This document shows, piece after piece, positions 40,597-49,960 of a DNA stretch of 64,000 bases (its first letter is position 1; each line of letters starts with the position of its first letter). The stretch spans positions 151,598-215,597 of the forward strand of contig CAKTMO010000001.1 in NCBI GenBank assembly GCA_934573935.1. The letters are read 5' to 3'. A program made the position numbers and the translations under genes. Source of the stretch: an uncultured Oscillospiraceae bacterium (lineage in GTDB: Bacteria; Bacillota; Clostridia; Oscillospirales; Oscillospiraceae). The notes below the pieces were generated by a model. That model had not been told where the DNA came from, did not search any database, and saw only the letters and a program-made list of their open reading frames with translations.

Positions 40597-41530
40597 CGTC
40601 TGCCACCCCCAAGTATGCGTCGATGACGCGCTCATTATTTTGGATCTCGTCAGGCGTACCCTGCGCGATCAGCTTGCCGAAGTCCAGCACGTAGATGCGG
40701 TCGGCAATGCCCATGACCAGATCCATGTGGTGCTCGATCAGCAGGATCGTCTTGTGGAAGTTATTGCGGATCTCGCGGATGAACTGGGCCAGCTCCAGGG
40801 TCTCCTGGGGGTTCATACCGGCGGCGGGCTCATCCAGCAGCAGCAGCTGAGGCTCGGTGGCCAGGGCGCGGGCGATCTCCAAGCGGCGCTGCTTGCCGTA
40901 GGGCAGGCTGGTGGCCAGCTCGTCCTTCACGTCCTCCAGACCCACGATCTTCAGCAGCTCCAGCACTTCCTCGCGCTGCTTGGCCTCCTCCTTGCCGTTC
41001 AGGTGGAAGGCGGCGGTGAACAGGTTGCTGGTGCGGCGCATATGCTTGGCGATCAGCACATTGGTGAACACCGTCTGGGTCTTCCACAGGCGGATATTCT
41101 GGAAGGTACGGGCCATGCCCCGTGCGGTGATCTTATCGGGCGTGGGGGCCAGAATGTGGTCGGAGAATGCGAATTCATCTCTTTCCTTCTGTGCCTGCTT
41201 CCACTCCTTCAGCGCATCGCCCTCCAGAGCTTCCTCTGGGGCGAAGTGGGCGGTGTACATGGTGGGATGCTCGCCCTTATAGGTTTTCTTCATCTTGCCG
41301 GTAGGGTGGTTGCGGACAATACACTCACCGTTGAAGGTCACGCGGCCGTTGGTGGGCGCGTACACACCGGTGATGACGTTGAAGGCGGTGGTCTTGCCGG
41401 CGCCGTTGGGGCCGATCAGGGCCACGATCTCACCCTCGTTCACGTCCAGATTCAGGTTATCGACGGCCACCACGCCGCCGAACTGCATGGTGGCGTTTTC
41501 CACCTTCAGCACGTTTTTCACTTCGCTCAT
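40583..41530 (-). CDS. livG: branched-chain amino acid ABC transporter ATP-binding protein LivG (with insertion)
   Basis: First ATPase of the importer, 315 residues, about 55 longer than typical LivG. Walker A is GPNGAGKTT, the signature part reads LPYGKQRRLEIARAL, Walker B is LLLLDEPAAGMNP and the switch His is in LLIEHHMDLVM. The extra residues lie between Walker A and the Q-loop (RTFQNIRLW), roughly residues 70-130, and are charged (KTYKGEHPTMYTAHFAPEEA). The start is ATG 41530 behind AAAGGAGGTGG, overlapping livM by 4 nt. Confidence 0.95.
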   Translation of the reverse strand: MSEVKNVLKVENATMQFGGVVAVDNLNLDVNEGEIVALIGPNGAGKTTAFNVITGVYAPTNGRVTFNGECIVRNHPTGKMKKTYKGEHPTMYTAHFAPEEALEGDALKEWKQAQKERDEFAFSDHILAPTPDKITARGMARTFQNIRLWKTQTVFTNVLIAKHMRRTSNLFTAAFHLNGKEEAKQREEVLELLKIVGLEDVKDELATSLPYGKQRRLEIARALATEPQLLLLDEPAAGMNPQETLELAQFIREIRNNFHKTILLIEHHMDLVMGIADRIYVLDFGKLIAQGTPDEIQNNERVIDAYLGVADDAED

Positions 41531-42615
41531 TTGGACGCCACCTCCTTTGCGGGCTTATCCTTTTTCTTGAAGAGCTTTCCAAAGAAGTTGATAATGGCAT
41601 CCCACGAAAACTCTCTGTCGCCCATGATGCCCTTGCGGAAGAACAGCACCACGATCATGATGATGACGGAGAACACCAGCATACGGAAGCCGCCCCGCAT
41701 GAAGGGGATGTTCACGCCCAGATAGGGCATGGGGTCATCCAGGAAGCGCAGCCACCACTCGGAGCAGGCGATGTACAGGAACGAGCCCAGGATGGAACCA
41801 GTGATGGAGCCGATACCGCCGATGACCACGATCAGCAGGATCTCATAGGTCATGGTGGAGGTAAAGGTATTGGCCTGGATACTTGACTGGAACATGGCCA
41901 GCAGCGCGCCGCCCACACCGGCGAAGAAGGAGCTGATGAGGAAGGCCTGCATCTTGTGCTTGGCCAGGTTGATACCCATGGCCTCGGCAGCGATCTCATC
42001 GTCGCGGATGGCCTTGAAGGCGCGGCCATAGGTGGAGTTGATGATCAGCACGATGATGCCGATGCAGATGCCGGAAACGATGAAGGGGAACAGCACGCTG
42101 TCAAAATTTGCGAACTGCCGCAGCAGGTTGGAGGCGTTGGTCAGGGGGCCCACCTGCTTCCACTGGATGATGGCGCGCATGATCTCGGCAAAGCCCAGGG
42201 TGGCGATGGCCAGGTAGTCGCTTTTCAGCTTCAGGACCGGCAGACCGATGAGCCAGGCGAAGATCATAGGCACGATGCCCGCCAGGATCAGGCCCACCAC
42301 CATGGGCAGGCAGAACTGGATGATACCGCCGTCAAAGTACTGGTACACGGAGGCGCGGGCCTCTACAGGGATGGTCAGGATGGCGTAGGTATACGCACCG
42401 ATCATCATAAAGCCCGCCTGACCCAGAGAGAACAGGCCGGTAAAGCCGTTCAGCAGGTTCAGGGACACCGCCACCAGAGAGTAAATGGCGCCCTTTTTCA
42501 GCACCGACGCCAGCATGGAATAGTGCTGGAACTTATCCACATACAGCAGAAAAACGATGCAGACGGCGGCGAGGATCAAAGACAGCAACAGATTTCTTTT
42601 CTTATTGTTCTTCAT
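41527..42615 (-). CDS. livM: branched-chain amino acid ABC transporter permease LivM
   Basis: Membrane permease, 362 residues, about 9-10 helices. The family EAA-like loop region GRAFKAIRDDEIAAEAMGIN faces the ATPases, and NGFTGLFSLGQAGFMMIGAY is the typical LivM N-terminal segment. The C-terminal cytoplasmic tail is extended and Lys-rich (KLFKKKDKPAKEVASK). The start is ATG 42615 with AAGGTG upstream, 3 nt past the livH stop. Confidence 0.95.
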   Translation of the reverse strand: MKNNKKRNLLLSLILAAVCIVFLLYVDKFQHYSMLASVLKKGAIYSLVAVSLNLLNGFTGLFSLGQAGFMMIGAYTYAILTIPVEARASVYQYFDGGIIQFCLPMVVGLILAGIVPMIFAWLIGLPVLKLKSDYLAIATLGFAEIMRAIIQWKQVGPLTNASNLLRQFANFDSVLFPFIVSGICIGIIVLIINSTYGRAFKAIRDDEIAAEAMGINLAKHKMQAFLISSFFAGVGGALLAMFQSSIQANTFTSTMTYEILLIVVIGGIGSITGSILGSFLYIACSEWWLRFLDDPMPYLGVNIPFMRGGFRMLVFSVIIMIVVLFFRKGIMGDREFSWDAIINFFGKLFKKKDKPAKEVASK

Positions 42616-42618
42616 ATC

Positions 42619-43506
42619 TCACACCTTCTCCGTCAGTTTTTCGCCGAACAGGCCGTTGGGCTTGCACAGCAGAATGATGATCAGCAGCGCAAAGGTGAAT
42701 GCGTTACTGAACACCGCAATATTCTCATTGGCCTTGATAAAGGACTCGCAGATACCGATGATGAATGCGCCGATCACCGCGCCGGGGATGGAACCGATGC
42801 CGCCGAACACCGCCGCCACGAAGGCCTTCAGGCCGGGCATGGCGCCGATCATGGGGCTGACCTGTCCATAGTTGGCGAAGTACAGGATCGAGGCCACACC
42901 AGCCAGGAAAGAGCCGATGGCGAAGGTCATGGAGATCACGGAATTGATCTTGATGCCCATCAGCTGAGAGGTCTCGAAATCACGGGACACGGCGCGCATG
43001 GCCATGCCGATCTTGGTCTTCTGGATCAGTACCACCAGAATGGCCACCAGCACGATGGTCAGCAGCGGGGTAATGATGGTAATACGCTTAACGCTCAAGC
43101 TGCCCACCTGCATCACTTTGGTCAGGAAGGGGATGTCGGGATAGGCGCGGGCGATACCGCCGGTGAGATAAGTCGCCAGGTTCTGCAGCAGATAACTGAC
43201 GCCGATGGCGGAGATCATCACCGACATACGGGGCGCGGTACGCAGGGGACTGTAGGCTGCCTTTTCGATGCCCACGCCCAAAAGGGTCGTCAGGATCAGC
43301 ACCAGCGGAATGGACACCGCCAGGGGCATGGAGGCGGACATATACACCATAAAGAAGCCCGCCATCATGAAGATATCGCCGTGGGCGAAGTTAATAAGAC
43401 GCAGTATGCCATACACCATGGTGTAACCAATGGCGATCAGCGCATACAGACTGCCCACCGTCACGCCGGAGAGCAGCAGTTGGATATAATACGCTGCGTC
43501 ATGCAT
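42619..43506 (-). CDS. livH: branched-chain amino acid ABC transporter permease LivH
   Basis: Membrane permease, 295 residues, about 8 helices. Diagnostic segments: GVTVGSLYALIAIGYTMVYG and RLINFAHGDIFMMAGFF in the N-terminal half and GMAMRAVSRDFETSQLMGIK as the coupling loop. The start is ATG 43506 behind AAGGAGGAAGC. It follows livK after a 168-nt gap containing a strong hairpin. Confidence 0.95.
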   Translation of the reverse strand: MHDAAYYIQLLLSGVTVGSLYALIAIGYTMVYGILRLINFAHGDIFMMAGFFMVYMSASMPLAVSIPLVLILTTLLGVGIEKAAYSPLRTAPRMSVMISAIGVSYLLQNLATYLTGGIARAYPDIPFLTKVMQVGSLSVKRITIITPLLTIVLVAILVVLIQKTKIGMAMRAVSRDFETSQLMGIKINSVISMTFAIGSFLAGVASILYFANYGQVSPMIGAMPGLKAFVAAVFGGIGSIPGAVIGAFIIGICESFIKANENIAVFSNAFTFALLIIILLCKPNGLFGEKLTEKV

Positions 43507-43595
43507 AAGTTTGCTTCCTCCTTAGTCTGAATCTTGCGCTTTCGGAAGCTGGGGGCTGCCCCCGGCATCCAAAAACGCAAGAGTCAAGAAAGTTG

Positions 43596-43628
43596 CATTG
43601 TGAGGGGAGCAGCGCTCCCCTCACAATG
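43596..43628 (-). terminator. intercistronic hairpin between livK and livH
   Basis: Perfect 15-bp stem (43596-43610 with 43614-43628, loop AGC) without a clear U tract. Probably lowers expression of the membrane and ATPase subunits relative to the binding protein, or stabilises the livK mRNA end. Confidence 0.6.
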
Positions 43629-43674
43629 TTCGTTGCTCTACGCTATAGCGGGTTTGAAACCTGCCGGTCCTCGC

Positions 43675-44883
43675 TTACTCCAGGCCGTTGAAGGTGCTGA
43701 AGTACACGATCTCGCCGTTCTCGATAGTCTTGATAACGGCATAGTTCTTGATGGCGTCGCCGTTCTCGTCGAACTTCAGATCGCCGGTGATCAGGCCGGG
43801 GATCTCCAGCGCGGCCAGAGCGTCGCGGATAGCAGCGCCCTCGGTGGACTGCGCAGCCTCGATGGCGCCCACGGCAGCCATGTAAGCGTCATAGCCGCAG
43901 GGGGTGACGCTGGAGATCACATTGTCCACACCGCCGTTGTTCTCCAGGCGGGCGGCATCCTCGCCGACCCACTTGGTGAAGCCTTCCACGAAGGCCTTAC
44001 CGGCCTCGTTGGTGGAGTCGGCAGCATCGAAGAAAGCGGAGAAGTAAATCTCGGTGGCCTTGTCGCCGGTACGCTGGGCGATGGAGATATCATCCCAAGT
44101 ATCGCCAGCCATGATGGGGCAGGTGATGCCGGCATCGCGGGCCTGGCTGATGATCATCGCAGCGGTCTCGATGGAAACGGGAGCGAAGATGCCGTCGTAA
44201 CCTTCGGACTTGACGGAAGCCATGATGGTGGAGAAGTCAGTCTCGCCCTTCTGGAACTCCAGAACGGTAGCCTTGCCGCCCAGACGCTCCATCTCCTGCT
44301 GGAAGTAGTTACCGAAACCAGCGGAGTAGTCGTCGCCGGACTCAATGATCAGCGCGCAGTTGCTGCTGTTCTTCTGATTGAAGGCGAAGTTGGCCATCAC
44401 AGCGCCCTGGAAGGGATCGATGTAACCAACACGGAAGTAGTAGTCATTGCCCAGGGTGACCTGGGGGTTGGTGCAGGAAGTGCCGATAGCGGGGATCTTG
44501 GCATCCTGGAACAGGGGGCCGGCAGCGATGGCGCAACCGGAGCCGTAAGTACCGATCACCACGGACACGCCCTGGGAGATCAGGGTCTGGGCTGCGGTGG
44601 GAGCCTTGGCAGAGTCGGAAGCGTTATCCGCATAGACCAGCTGCACGGCATACTCTTCGCCATTGATGGTAACAGTGGGCTTCAGGGAGTAGGCATACTC
44701 AATGCCCAGGATCTCCTTCTTGCCGCCGCCGGCATTCTGGCCGGAAGTGGGCTCAAAAATACCGATCTTAACGACCTTGTCGCCGGTGGCGTCGCCGCCG
44801 TTGGTATTGCTGTCACCGCCGCCGCAGGCGACCAGAGACAGTGCCATGACCAGAGCCAGCAGCATTGCAATCAACTTTTTCAT
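43675..44883 (-). CDS. livK: branched-chain amino acid-binding lipoprotein LivK
   Basis: Extracellular ligand-binding protein (Peripla_BP_6 type), 402 residues. Signal peptide 1-19 with lipobox LVAC, a Gly/Asn/Ser linker, then KIGIFEPTSGQNAGGGK at the start of the binding domain and QGVSVVIGTYGSGCAIAAGP in the N lobe, where the serine and threonine ligand contacts are expected. The start is ATG 44883 behind TAGGAGGAAAC. It heads the livKHMGF operon and presumably delivers Leu/Ile/Val or a related amino acid. Confidence 0.94.
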   Translation of the reverse strand: MKKLIAMLLALVMALSLVACGGGDSNTNGGDATGDKVVKIGIFEPTSGQNAGGGKKEILGIEYAYSLKPTVTINGEEYAVQLVYADNASDSAKAPTAAQTLISQGVSVVIGTYGSGCAIAAGPLFQDAKIPAIGTSCTNPQVTLGNDYYFRVGYIDPFQGAVMANFAFNQKNSSNCALIIESGDDYSAGFGNYFQQEMERLGGKATVLEFQKGETDFSTIMASVKSEGYDGIFAPVSIETAAMIISQARDAGITCPIMAGDTWDDISIAQRTGDKATEIYFSAFFDAADSTNEAGKAFVEGFTKWVGEDAARLENNGGVDNVISSVTPCGYDAYMAAVGAIEAAQSTEGAAIRDALAALEIPGLITGDLKFDENGDAIKNYAVIKTIENGEIVYFSTFNGLE

Positions 44884-44940
44884 GGTGTTTCCTCCTAAAA
44901 ATCTCTCTTACCGGAATGTTCCTTCCGGTAGAACAGTCTT

Positions 44941-44969
44941 ATTTTAATAGAATCATTTCGGAAAAACAA
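44941..44969 (-). promoter_or_regulatory. promoter of the liv operon
   Basis: Minus-strand TTGTTT (44969-44964) and TAAAAT (44946-44941), spacer 17 nt, about 57 nt before livK. Confidence 0.65.
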
Positions 44970-45354
44970 TTGTGACATGCTCTGAAATTGCGCGGCCGTT
45001 TGTCCGCCGCCAACTTGCAAAAGTCATCTATCCACCGGCGCGTGTCCGTTTTGCAAGGACACTCAATCCTCACCGGCGCACACGCGAAAAACGATTTTTT
45101 CGCCCTTGGCGGATTATTTACACCTCTATCCCACAGGAAAATGCAAAAAATCCGTCCGTTTTTCGATAAAGATAGCATTTATTTCGTAATAATATAATTT
45201 ATTTCTATTTTATGAAAATCCCGTTCCTTCCTGCCGTCTGTCAAAAGAGCTCCTTTGCAGGGTGTCCCCCTTTGGGAGACAGTCTTTTCGTGATTTTGCA
45301 CAAACCGCCCTGGCGGTGCTCCGAAAAAGTTTCGTTTTTCCCCTCGTTTTGCAC

Positions 45355-45393
45355 AAAAGGACGCCTGCACGGCAGTGCAGGCGTCCTGTTTTT
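45355..45393. terminator. terminator of ftsH
   Basis: Perfect 13-bp stem AGGACGCCTGCAC (45358-45370) with 45375-45387, loop of 4, followed by TTTT on the minus strand and GTTTTT on the plus strand. Confidence 0.86.
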
Positions 45394-45401
45394 GACGGGT
45401 C

Positions 45402-47234
45402 TTATTGTGCGTCCGGCGAAACTTTGCGGAAAAAGCTCTCAAACACGTCGCCGGTCATGGTCTCGTTGGCCAGCAGGTACTCGGCAATCTCCGTCAGCTC
45501 CTTCTGATAGGTCTTCAGGATCTCCTGGGCCTTCCGGTAGGCCTCGTCGATGATGGCGCGGATCTCGCTGTCCATCTCGGCAGCGGTCTTTTCGGAATAG
45601 GGGCGGGTGTGACCCATGGACTTGCCGATAAACACCTCGTCCGAGCCCGCGTCAAAGGCCACGGTGCCCAGCTTTTCCGACATACCGTAGGTGCCCACCA
45701 TCCGCCGCGCCAGGGCGGTGGCCCGCTGAATATCGTTGGACGCGCCGGTGGAGATATCCCCCAGCATCAGCTGCTCGGCGGCGCGGCCGCCCAGCAGCGA
45801 CACGATCTGCTGGATCATATACTCCCGACTGAGATAGGAGCGGTCCTCGTCCGGCAGCGAAATGGTCATGCCGCCAGCCTGGCCGCGGGGCACGATGGTG
45901 ATCTGATGCACCGGATCGTGCTGGGGCAGCGAACGCATCACCACCGCGTGGCCCGCCTCGTGATAGGCGGTCAGCTTCCGCTCCTGGGCGGGAATGACGC
46001 GGCTGTGCTTTTCCGGACCGGCGATGACCTTGATAACGGCCTCGTCGATACAGGCCTTGTCGATGGCGTGCTTATCCTGACGGCCTGTCAGCAGTGCCGC
46101 CTCGTTCAGCAGGTTCTCCAGATCCGCGCCGGTGAAGCCTGGGGTGCCCTTGGCCACCTGGCCCAGATCCACATCCTCCGCCAGTGGCTTGTTGCGGGCG
46201 TGGATCTTCAGGATCTGCTCACGCCCCTTGATATCCGGCAGGCCCACATAGACCTGGCGGTCGAACCGGCCGGGCCGCAGCAGCGCCGGATCGAGAATGT
46301 CCACACGGTTGGTGGCGGCCAGCACCACAACGCCCTCGTTGGAGCCGAAGCCGTCCATCTCCACCAGCAGCTGGTTCAGAGTCTGCTCGCGCTCGTCATG
46401 GCCGCCGCCCAGACCGCTGCCGCGCTGGCGGCCCACAGCGTCGATCTCGTCGATGAACACAATGGCGGGCGCGTCCTTCTTGGCCTGCACAAACAGGTCG
46501 CGGACACGGCTGGCGCCCACGCCTACATACATCTCCACAAAGTCGGAGCCGGAGATAGACAGGAACTTCACCCCCGCCTCACCAGCCACCGCCTTGGCCA
46601 GCAGCGTTTTGCCGGTGCCCGGGGGGCCTACCAGCAGCACGCCCTTGGGGATGTGGGCCCCCAGCGCCAGATACTTCTCCGGATCCCGCAGGAATTCCAC
46701 GATCTCCTGCAATTCCTCTTTTTCCTCGTCGGCGCCCGCCACATCCTGAAAGGTGACCTTTTTGTCCCCCTCGGGAATACTGCCCACGCGGGCCTCGCCG
46801 AAATGGGCCATTTTGTCGTTGACGCCGCCTGCGCCGCCGTTCATGCGGGTCATCACGTTCATCAGCAGGATGAACGCCATGATGGCCAGCACATAGGGCA
46901 GCAGCACCTGCAGCCAGTTGGTGCCCGGCGCCGCGGGGTAATCGTACTGGGTGATGATCCCCTTTTCGTACTGCTCCACCACCAGGTCGTTCAGGTCGTC
47001 AAAGAACAGCTGCACATCATGCAGGCGGCAGGTGGCGGTGGTCTGATCCTTCAGCGTGGCCGTCAGGCGCGTGTCGCTGATGACAAAGGACTGCACCTTC
47101 TCCTCCACGAACAGCTGGCGCATGTCGCTGTAGCTGATATCGCCCTGGCGGCTCATAGTGCGGGCCAGATACATCACCACCAGCAAACACAGGATCAGGA
47201 AGACCAGCGGCCGGAAACTTATCTTGCGATTCAT
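45402..47234 (-). CDS. ftsH: ATP-dependent zinc metalloprotease FtsH
   Basis: Membrane-bound AAA+ protease that degrades misfolded and regulatory membrane and cytosolic proteins, 610 residues. Two helices (about 8-25 and 109-127) bracket a small extracytoplasmic domain. Walker A is GPPGTGKT (203-210), Walker B is IVFIDEID, the second region of homology is [20 protein letters not shown] and the zinc site is HEAGH (425-429). The start is ATG 47234, overlapping lepB by 4 nt with GGGAGGG upstream. It ends the housekeeping run. Confidence 0.97.
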   Translation of the reverse strand: MNRKISFRPLVFLILCLLVVMYLARTMSRQGDISYSDMRQLFVEEKVQSFVISDTRLTATLKDQTTATCRLHDVQLFFDDLNDLVVEQYEKGIITQYDYPAAPGTNWLQVLLPYVLAIMAFILLMNVMTRMNGGAGGVNDKMAHFGEARVGSIPEGDKKVTFQDVAGADEEKEELQEIVEFLRDPEKYLALGAHIPKGVLLVGPPGTGKTLLAKAVAGEAGVKFLSISGSDFVEMYVGVGASRVRDLFVQAKKDAPAIVFIDEIDAVGRQRGSGLGGGHDEREQTLNQLLVEMDGFGSNEGVVVLAATNRVDILDPALLRPGRFDRQVYVGLPDIKGREQILKIHARNKPLAEDVDLGQVAKGTPGFTGADLENLLNEAALLTGRQDKHAIDKACIDEAVIKVIAGPEKHSRVIPAQERKLTAYHEAGHAVVMRSLPQHDPVHQITIVPRGQAGGMTISLPDEDRSYLSREYMIQQIVSLLGGRAAEQLMLGDISTGASNDIQRATALARRMVGTYGMSEKLGTVAFDAGSDEVFIGKSMGHTRPYSEKTAAEMDSEIRAIIDEAYRKAQEILKTYQKELTEIAEYLLANETMTGDVFESFFRKVSPDAQ

Positions 47235-47848
47235 GCTTTCCCTCCCTGCTTCACGATGCGGATGCCCTGCCAGCTTTGATCGCCGCCGATGCTGACCACC
47301 ACAAAGGGTCTGGCCTGGATCTGGGAGATGGCGATATAGGGCTCATCCCACCCTCTGGCGTCAAAGGAGCCGGTGCGGTTATCCCCCAGGGGGAAGAAAC
47401 AGCCCTCCGGCACGGTAAAGGTCTTGTCGCACTCGGTAATGCCCTGAGCCGGCAGATAGCTCTCATCCAACTCCTCGCCGTTGATATACACGTTGCCGTT
47501 CTGGAAGGTGACGGTGTCGCCCGGCAGGCCGATGACCCGCTTGACCAGCACCTTGCCCAGCTCCTCGTTCCAGAAGGTGACGATGTCGCCCCGCTCCGGC
47601 TCCGGATCGGCCACCAGATAGGACAGCCGCCAGCCCACCAGCAGCGATCTGGTGGGCAGCGTGGTCTCCATGGAGCCGCTGGGCACCCAGGCCAGCTGTA
47701 AAATGAATTTGAATGTGATGAACACCGCCAGCAGGATCAGAATGACCTCGCGCCATTCCTTCCAAAACCGCTTCAGCGTCATCGGTTCTTTCTTCTGGGG
47801 CTGACCGGCAGGCTCCTGCCGCTCTACCCGCTTTCCCTCGTTGTTCAT
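47231..47848 (-). CDS. lepB: signal peptidase I
   Basis: Type I signal peptidase that removes signal peptides at the outer face of the membrane, 205 residues. A single N-terminal helix (about 34-53), nucleophile Ser59 in PSGSMETTL, general base Lys103 in [10 protein letters not shown], and box [12 protein letters not shown]. The start is ATG 47848 behind GGAGGGC. The 281-nt gap to hpt contains a family B repeat. The lepB-ftsH overlap implies co-expression; lepB in this place is not the usual arrangement of the tilS-hpt-ftsH block. Confidence 0.96.
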   Translation of the reverse strand: MNNEGKRVERQEPAGQPQKKEPMTLKRFWKEWREVILILLAVFITFKFILQLAWVPSGSMETTLPTRSLLVGWRLSYLVADPEPERGDIVTFWNEELGKVLVKRVIGLPGDTVTFQNGNVYINGEELDESYLPAQGITECDKTFTVPEGCFFPLGDNRTGSFDARGWDEPYIAISQIQARPFVVVSIGGDQSWQGIRIVKQGGKA

Positions 47849-47910
47849 AGGGCCTTGCCCTCCTGTTCTGTCCGCCTCTCGGTGGGAAATCGGCCATTCA
47901 TGACATTTGT

Positions 47911-48123
47911 CAAAAAGCCTCGCAGAGTTCGCGCCCGCAGGCGCGAAATAGTCAAATCATTTTTCTGACGTCGGCACGTTAAGAAAATATGCCGGTGGCA
48001 TATTTTTAGTGCCGATCTCGGCGGCTATGCCGCCGTAGCATCCAGATGGATTTGCACCGCACTGCCGTTGCGCGCAGTCGGCCGCGATCCCCTTTGGCAA
48101 TGAAATCGTCAGATTTCATGCCA
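47911..48123. repeat. family B intergenic repeat, copy 2 (3'-UTR of hpt)
   Basis: About 213 bp homologous to 17126-17326 in inverted orientation. Matching blocks: GCCTCGCAGAGTTCGCGCCC at 47918, CAGGCGCGAAA, TCATTTTTC, CGCGCAGTCGGCCGCGATCC near 48071 and TGGCA with a GAAATC...GATTTC stem and GCCA at the end near 48123. On the minus strand the element begins 6 nt after the hpt stop, as copy 1 does after glpK. An additional internal stem AAAATATGCC/GGCATATTTT (47984-48007) is present. Confidence 0.8.
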
Positions 48124-48129
48124 GCTGCT

Positions 48130-48684
48130 TTACTTGCTGTATACCTCCGGCTTCAGTACGCCGATGCAGGGATAGTTGCGGTACTGCTGGGCATAGTCCA
48201 GGCCGTAGCCCACCACGAACTCGTCGGGCACCTCAAAGCCTGCCAGATCGGCCACGATGGGCTTTTCCCGACGAGCGGGCTTATCCAGCAGCGTCACGAT
48301 GGTGATGGACGCCGCGCCCTTGGTGTTCAGATAGTTCTTCAGGAAATACAGCGTGTTGCCGGAGTCCAGAATATCCTCCACCACGATGATGTGGCGGCCG
48401 GTGATGTCCTTTTGCAGATCGCGGGTGATCTGCACCACGCCGGAGCTCTTGGTGCCGTTGTTGTACGAGGATACGCCGATGAACTCGATCTCGCTCTTGA
48501 TCTGAGCGGCACGCACCAGATCCGCCATGAAGATGAAGCAGCCTTTCAATACGCCCACAAACACGGGGTTCTTGTCGTGGAACCGATCATACAGCTCGTC
48601 GCCCATCTCCTGCACCCGCGCGTGCAGCTGCTCCTCCGACAGCAATACCTTCAAGATATCCTGCTCCATGTTGCTCTTACCCAT
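48130..48684 (-). CDS. hpt: hypoxanthine phosphoribosyltransferase
   Basis: Purine salvage enzyme converting hypoxanthine or guanine plus PRPP to IMP or GMP, 184 residues. The PRPP loop is IIVVEDILDSGNTL, GVLKGCFIFMADL is the N-terminal loop region and DEFVVGYGLDYAQQYRNYP is the base-binding end. The start is ATG 48684 behind GGAGGATAC; it overlaps tilS by 8 nt, the common tilS-hpt arrangement. The family B repeat follows its stop codon. Confidence 0.96.
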   Translation of the reverse strand: MGKSNMEQDILKVLLSEEQLHARVQEMGDELYDRFHDKNPVFVGVLKGCFIFMADLVRAAQIKSEIEFIGVSSYNNGTKSSGVVQITRDLQKDITGRHIIVVEDILDSGNTLYFLKNYLNTKGAASITIVTLLDKPARREKPIVADLAGFEVPDEFVVGYGLDYAQQYRNYPCIGVLKPEVYSK

Positions 48685-49957
48685 TCCCAGTATCCTCCTT
48701 ATGGTTTTCTCGTTTGTTGATGATGATCTCTATGGGTTCGCCGCTGTGCGGCGATGATCTCTCCTGTATACCGTATACCGCCCGTGGCACGCCGTCCACA
48801 CACACGACAGGCGCGCCGCGGCGCTCCTCGGCGGCAATGCCCGCGTCGGCCAGCAGCCGCTTGACGCTGCGGCTGCCCCGCTCCGCGCCGATGCGGTCGC
48901 TCCCCCTCCAGACCCGAACGGTGACAGACTGCTCCCGTCCGCCCCGCAGGGTGATCTCATACTGTCCCCAGACGTTCCGTCCCTGGACCAGTATCTTCTC
49001 CGGCGGCGCTTCCTCCCTGACGGTCAGCCGCAGCCGGCCCTTCCGGCACACGGCCCGCAGCCCCGCCGGAAGATCCAGCGTTCCGCCGCCGCCTGCCGCC
49101 AGCGTCAGCACCGCCTCGATGTGCACCGCGCCCACATCCTTCTTTCCCGTGGGCATCCGGTCCAGCAGCAGCCGCACCATGCGGGGCCGCAAAGCCTCCG
49201 GCGCCGCCAGCAGCGCTGCCGTCTCCACTGCCGCGCCCTCCGGCGGCAGGCGCTCCGCCGCCAGCGCGTCCAGATAGTCATTTTCCCGCCGCAGGATCTC
49301 CGCCGTGCGGCCGATGGCTTTTGTCAGCGCGGGATTGATGGTCTCCAGCTGGGGCCACAGCTCCCGCCGCAGCCGGTTGCGGGCATAGTGGGTGTCCTCG
49401 TTGGTGCTATCCTCTACATAGGACAGCCCGTGCTGCCGCAGATAGTCCTCGATCTCGCCGCGGCCGGTTTGCAGCAGGGGCCGCACGATCCTTCCCCGCA
49501 CCGGCGGGATGCCCCCCAGGCCCTCCGGCCCTGTGCCCCGCAGCAGGTTCAGCAGCACGGTCTCCGCCTGATCCTGGGCGTGGTGGGCGGTGGCGATCCG
49601 TTCCGCCCCGATCTTCTCCGCCGTGCGCAGGAGAAAGTCATACCGCAGCCTGCGGCCCGTCTCCTCCACCCCAAGGCCCCAGCGCGCCGCCGTCTCATAG
49701 ACCGGCGCCGCCTCGGTGTAGAAGGCCACCCCTAAATCGCGGCACAGCCCGCGGACGAAATCCTCGTCCCGCTGGGCCTCCGGCCGCATCCGGTGGTTCA
49801 GATGGCCCGCCGCCACCGTAAAGCCCCGCTCTGGCGCAACGGCAGCCAGATAGTGCAGCAGGCACACGGAGTCCCGCCCGCCGGACACGGCGCACAGCAG
49901 CACGCCGCCTTGGGGCGGCAGCATCCCCCACCGCTCCATCCAGGGTAACAGATCCAT
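48677..49957 (-). CDS. tilS: tRNA(Ile)-lysidine synthase
   Basis: Converts cytidine 34 of the CAU-anticodon tRNA-Ile to lysidine, so that AUA is read as Ile; essential in most bacteria. It has 426 residues. The PP-loop is AVSGGRDSVCLLHYL (about 24-38), with ATAHHAQDQAETVLLNLLRG next to the adenylation site, and C-terminal TilS domains with a SVKRLLADAGI element follow. The start is ATG 49957 behind GGAGAGTGAG, 3 nt after the dnaB stop. Confidence 0.95.
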   Translation of the reverse strand: MDLLPWMERWGMLPPQGGVLLCAVSGGRDSVCLLHYLAAVAPERGFTVAAGHLNHRMRPEAQRDEDFVRGLCRDLGVAFYTEAAPVYETAARWGLGVEETGRRLRYDFLLRTAEKIGAERIATAHHAQDQAETVLLNLLRGTGPEGLGGIPPVRGRIVRPLLQTGRGEIEDYLRQHGLSYVEDSTNEDTHYARNRLRRELWPQLETINPALTKAIGRTAEILRRENDYLDALAAERLPPEGAAVETAALLAAPEALRPRMVRLLLDRMPTGKKDVGAVHIEAVLTLAAGGGGTLDLPAGLRAVCRKGRLRLTVREEAPPEKILVQGRNVWGQYEITLRGGREQSVTVRVWRGSDRIGAERGSRSVKRLLADAGIAAEERRGAPVVCVDGVPRAVYGIQERSSPHSGEPIEIIINKRENHKEDTGNG

Positions 49958-49960
49958 GGC

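Larger units (their letters stand above)
44884..45401. other. 518-nt non-coding gap upstream of livK
   Basis: Holds the livK promoter (44941-44969) and the ftsH terminator (45355-45393). In between is AT-richer sequence with a pair of related CACCGGCGC motifs (about 45038 and 45077) and an AATAATATAATTTATTTC stretch near 45190. No ORF with a ribosome site, riboswitch or repeat was recognised. Confidence 0.6.
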
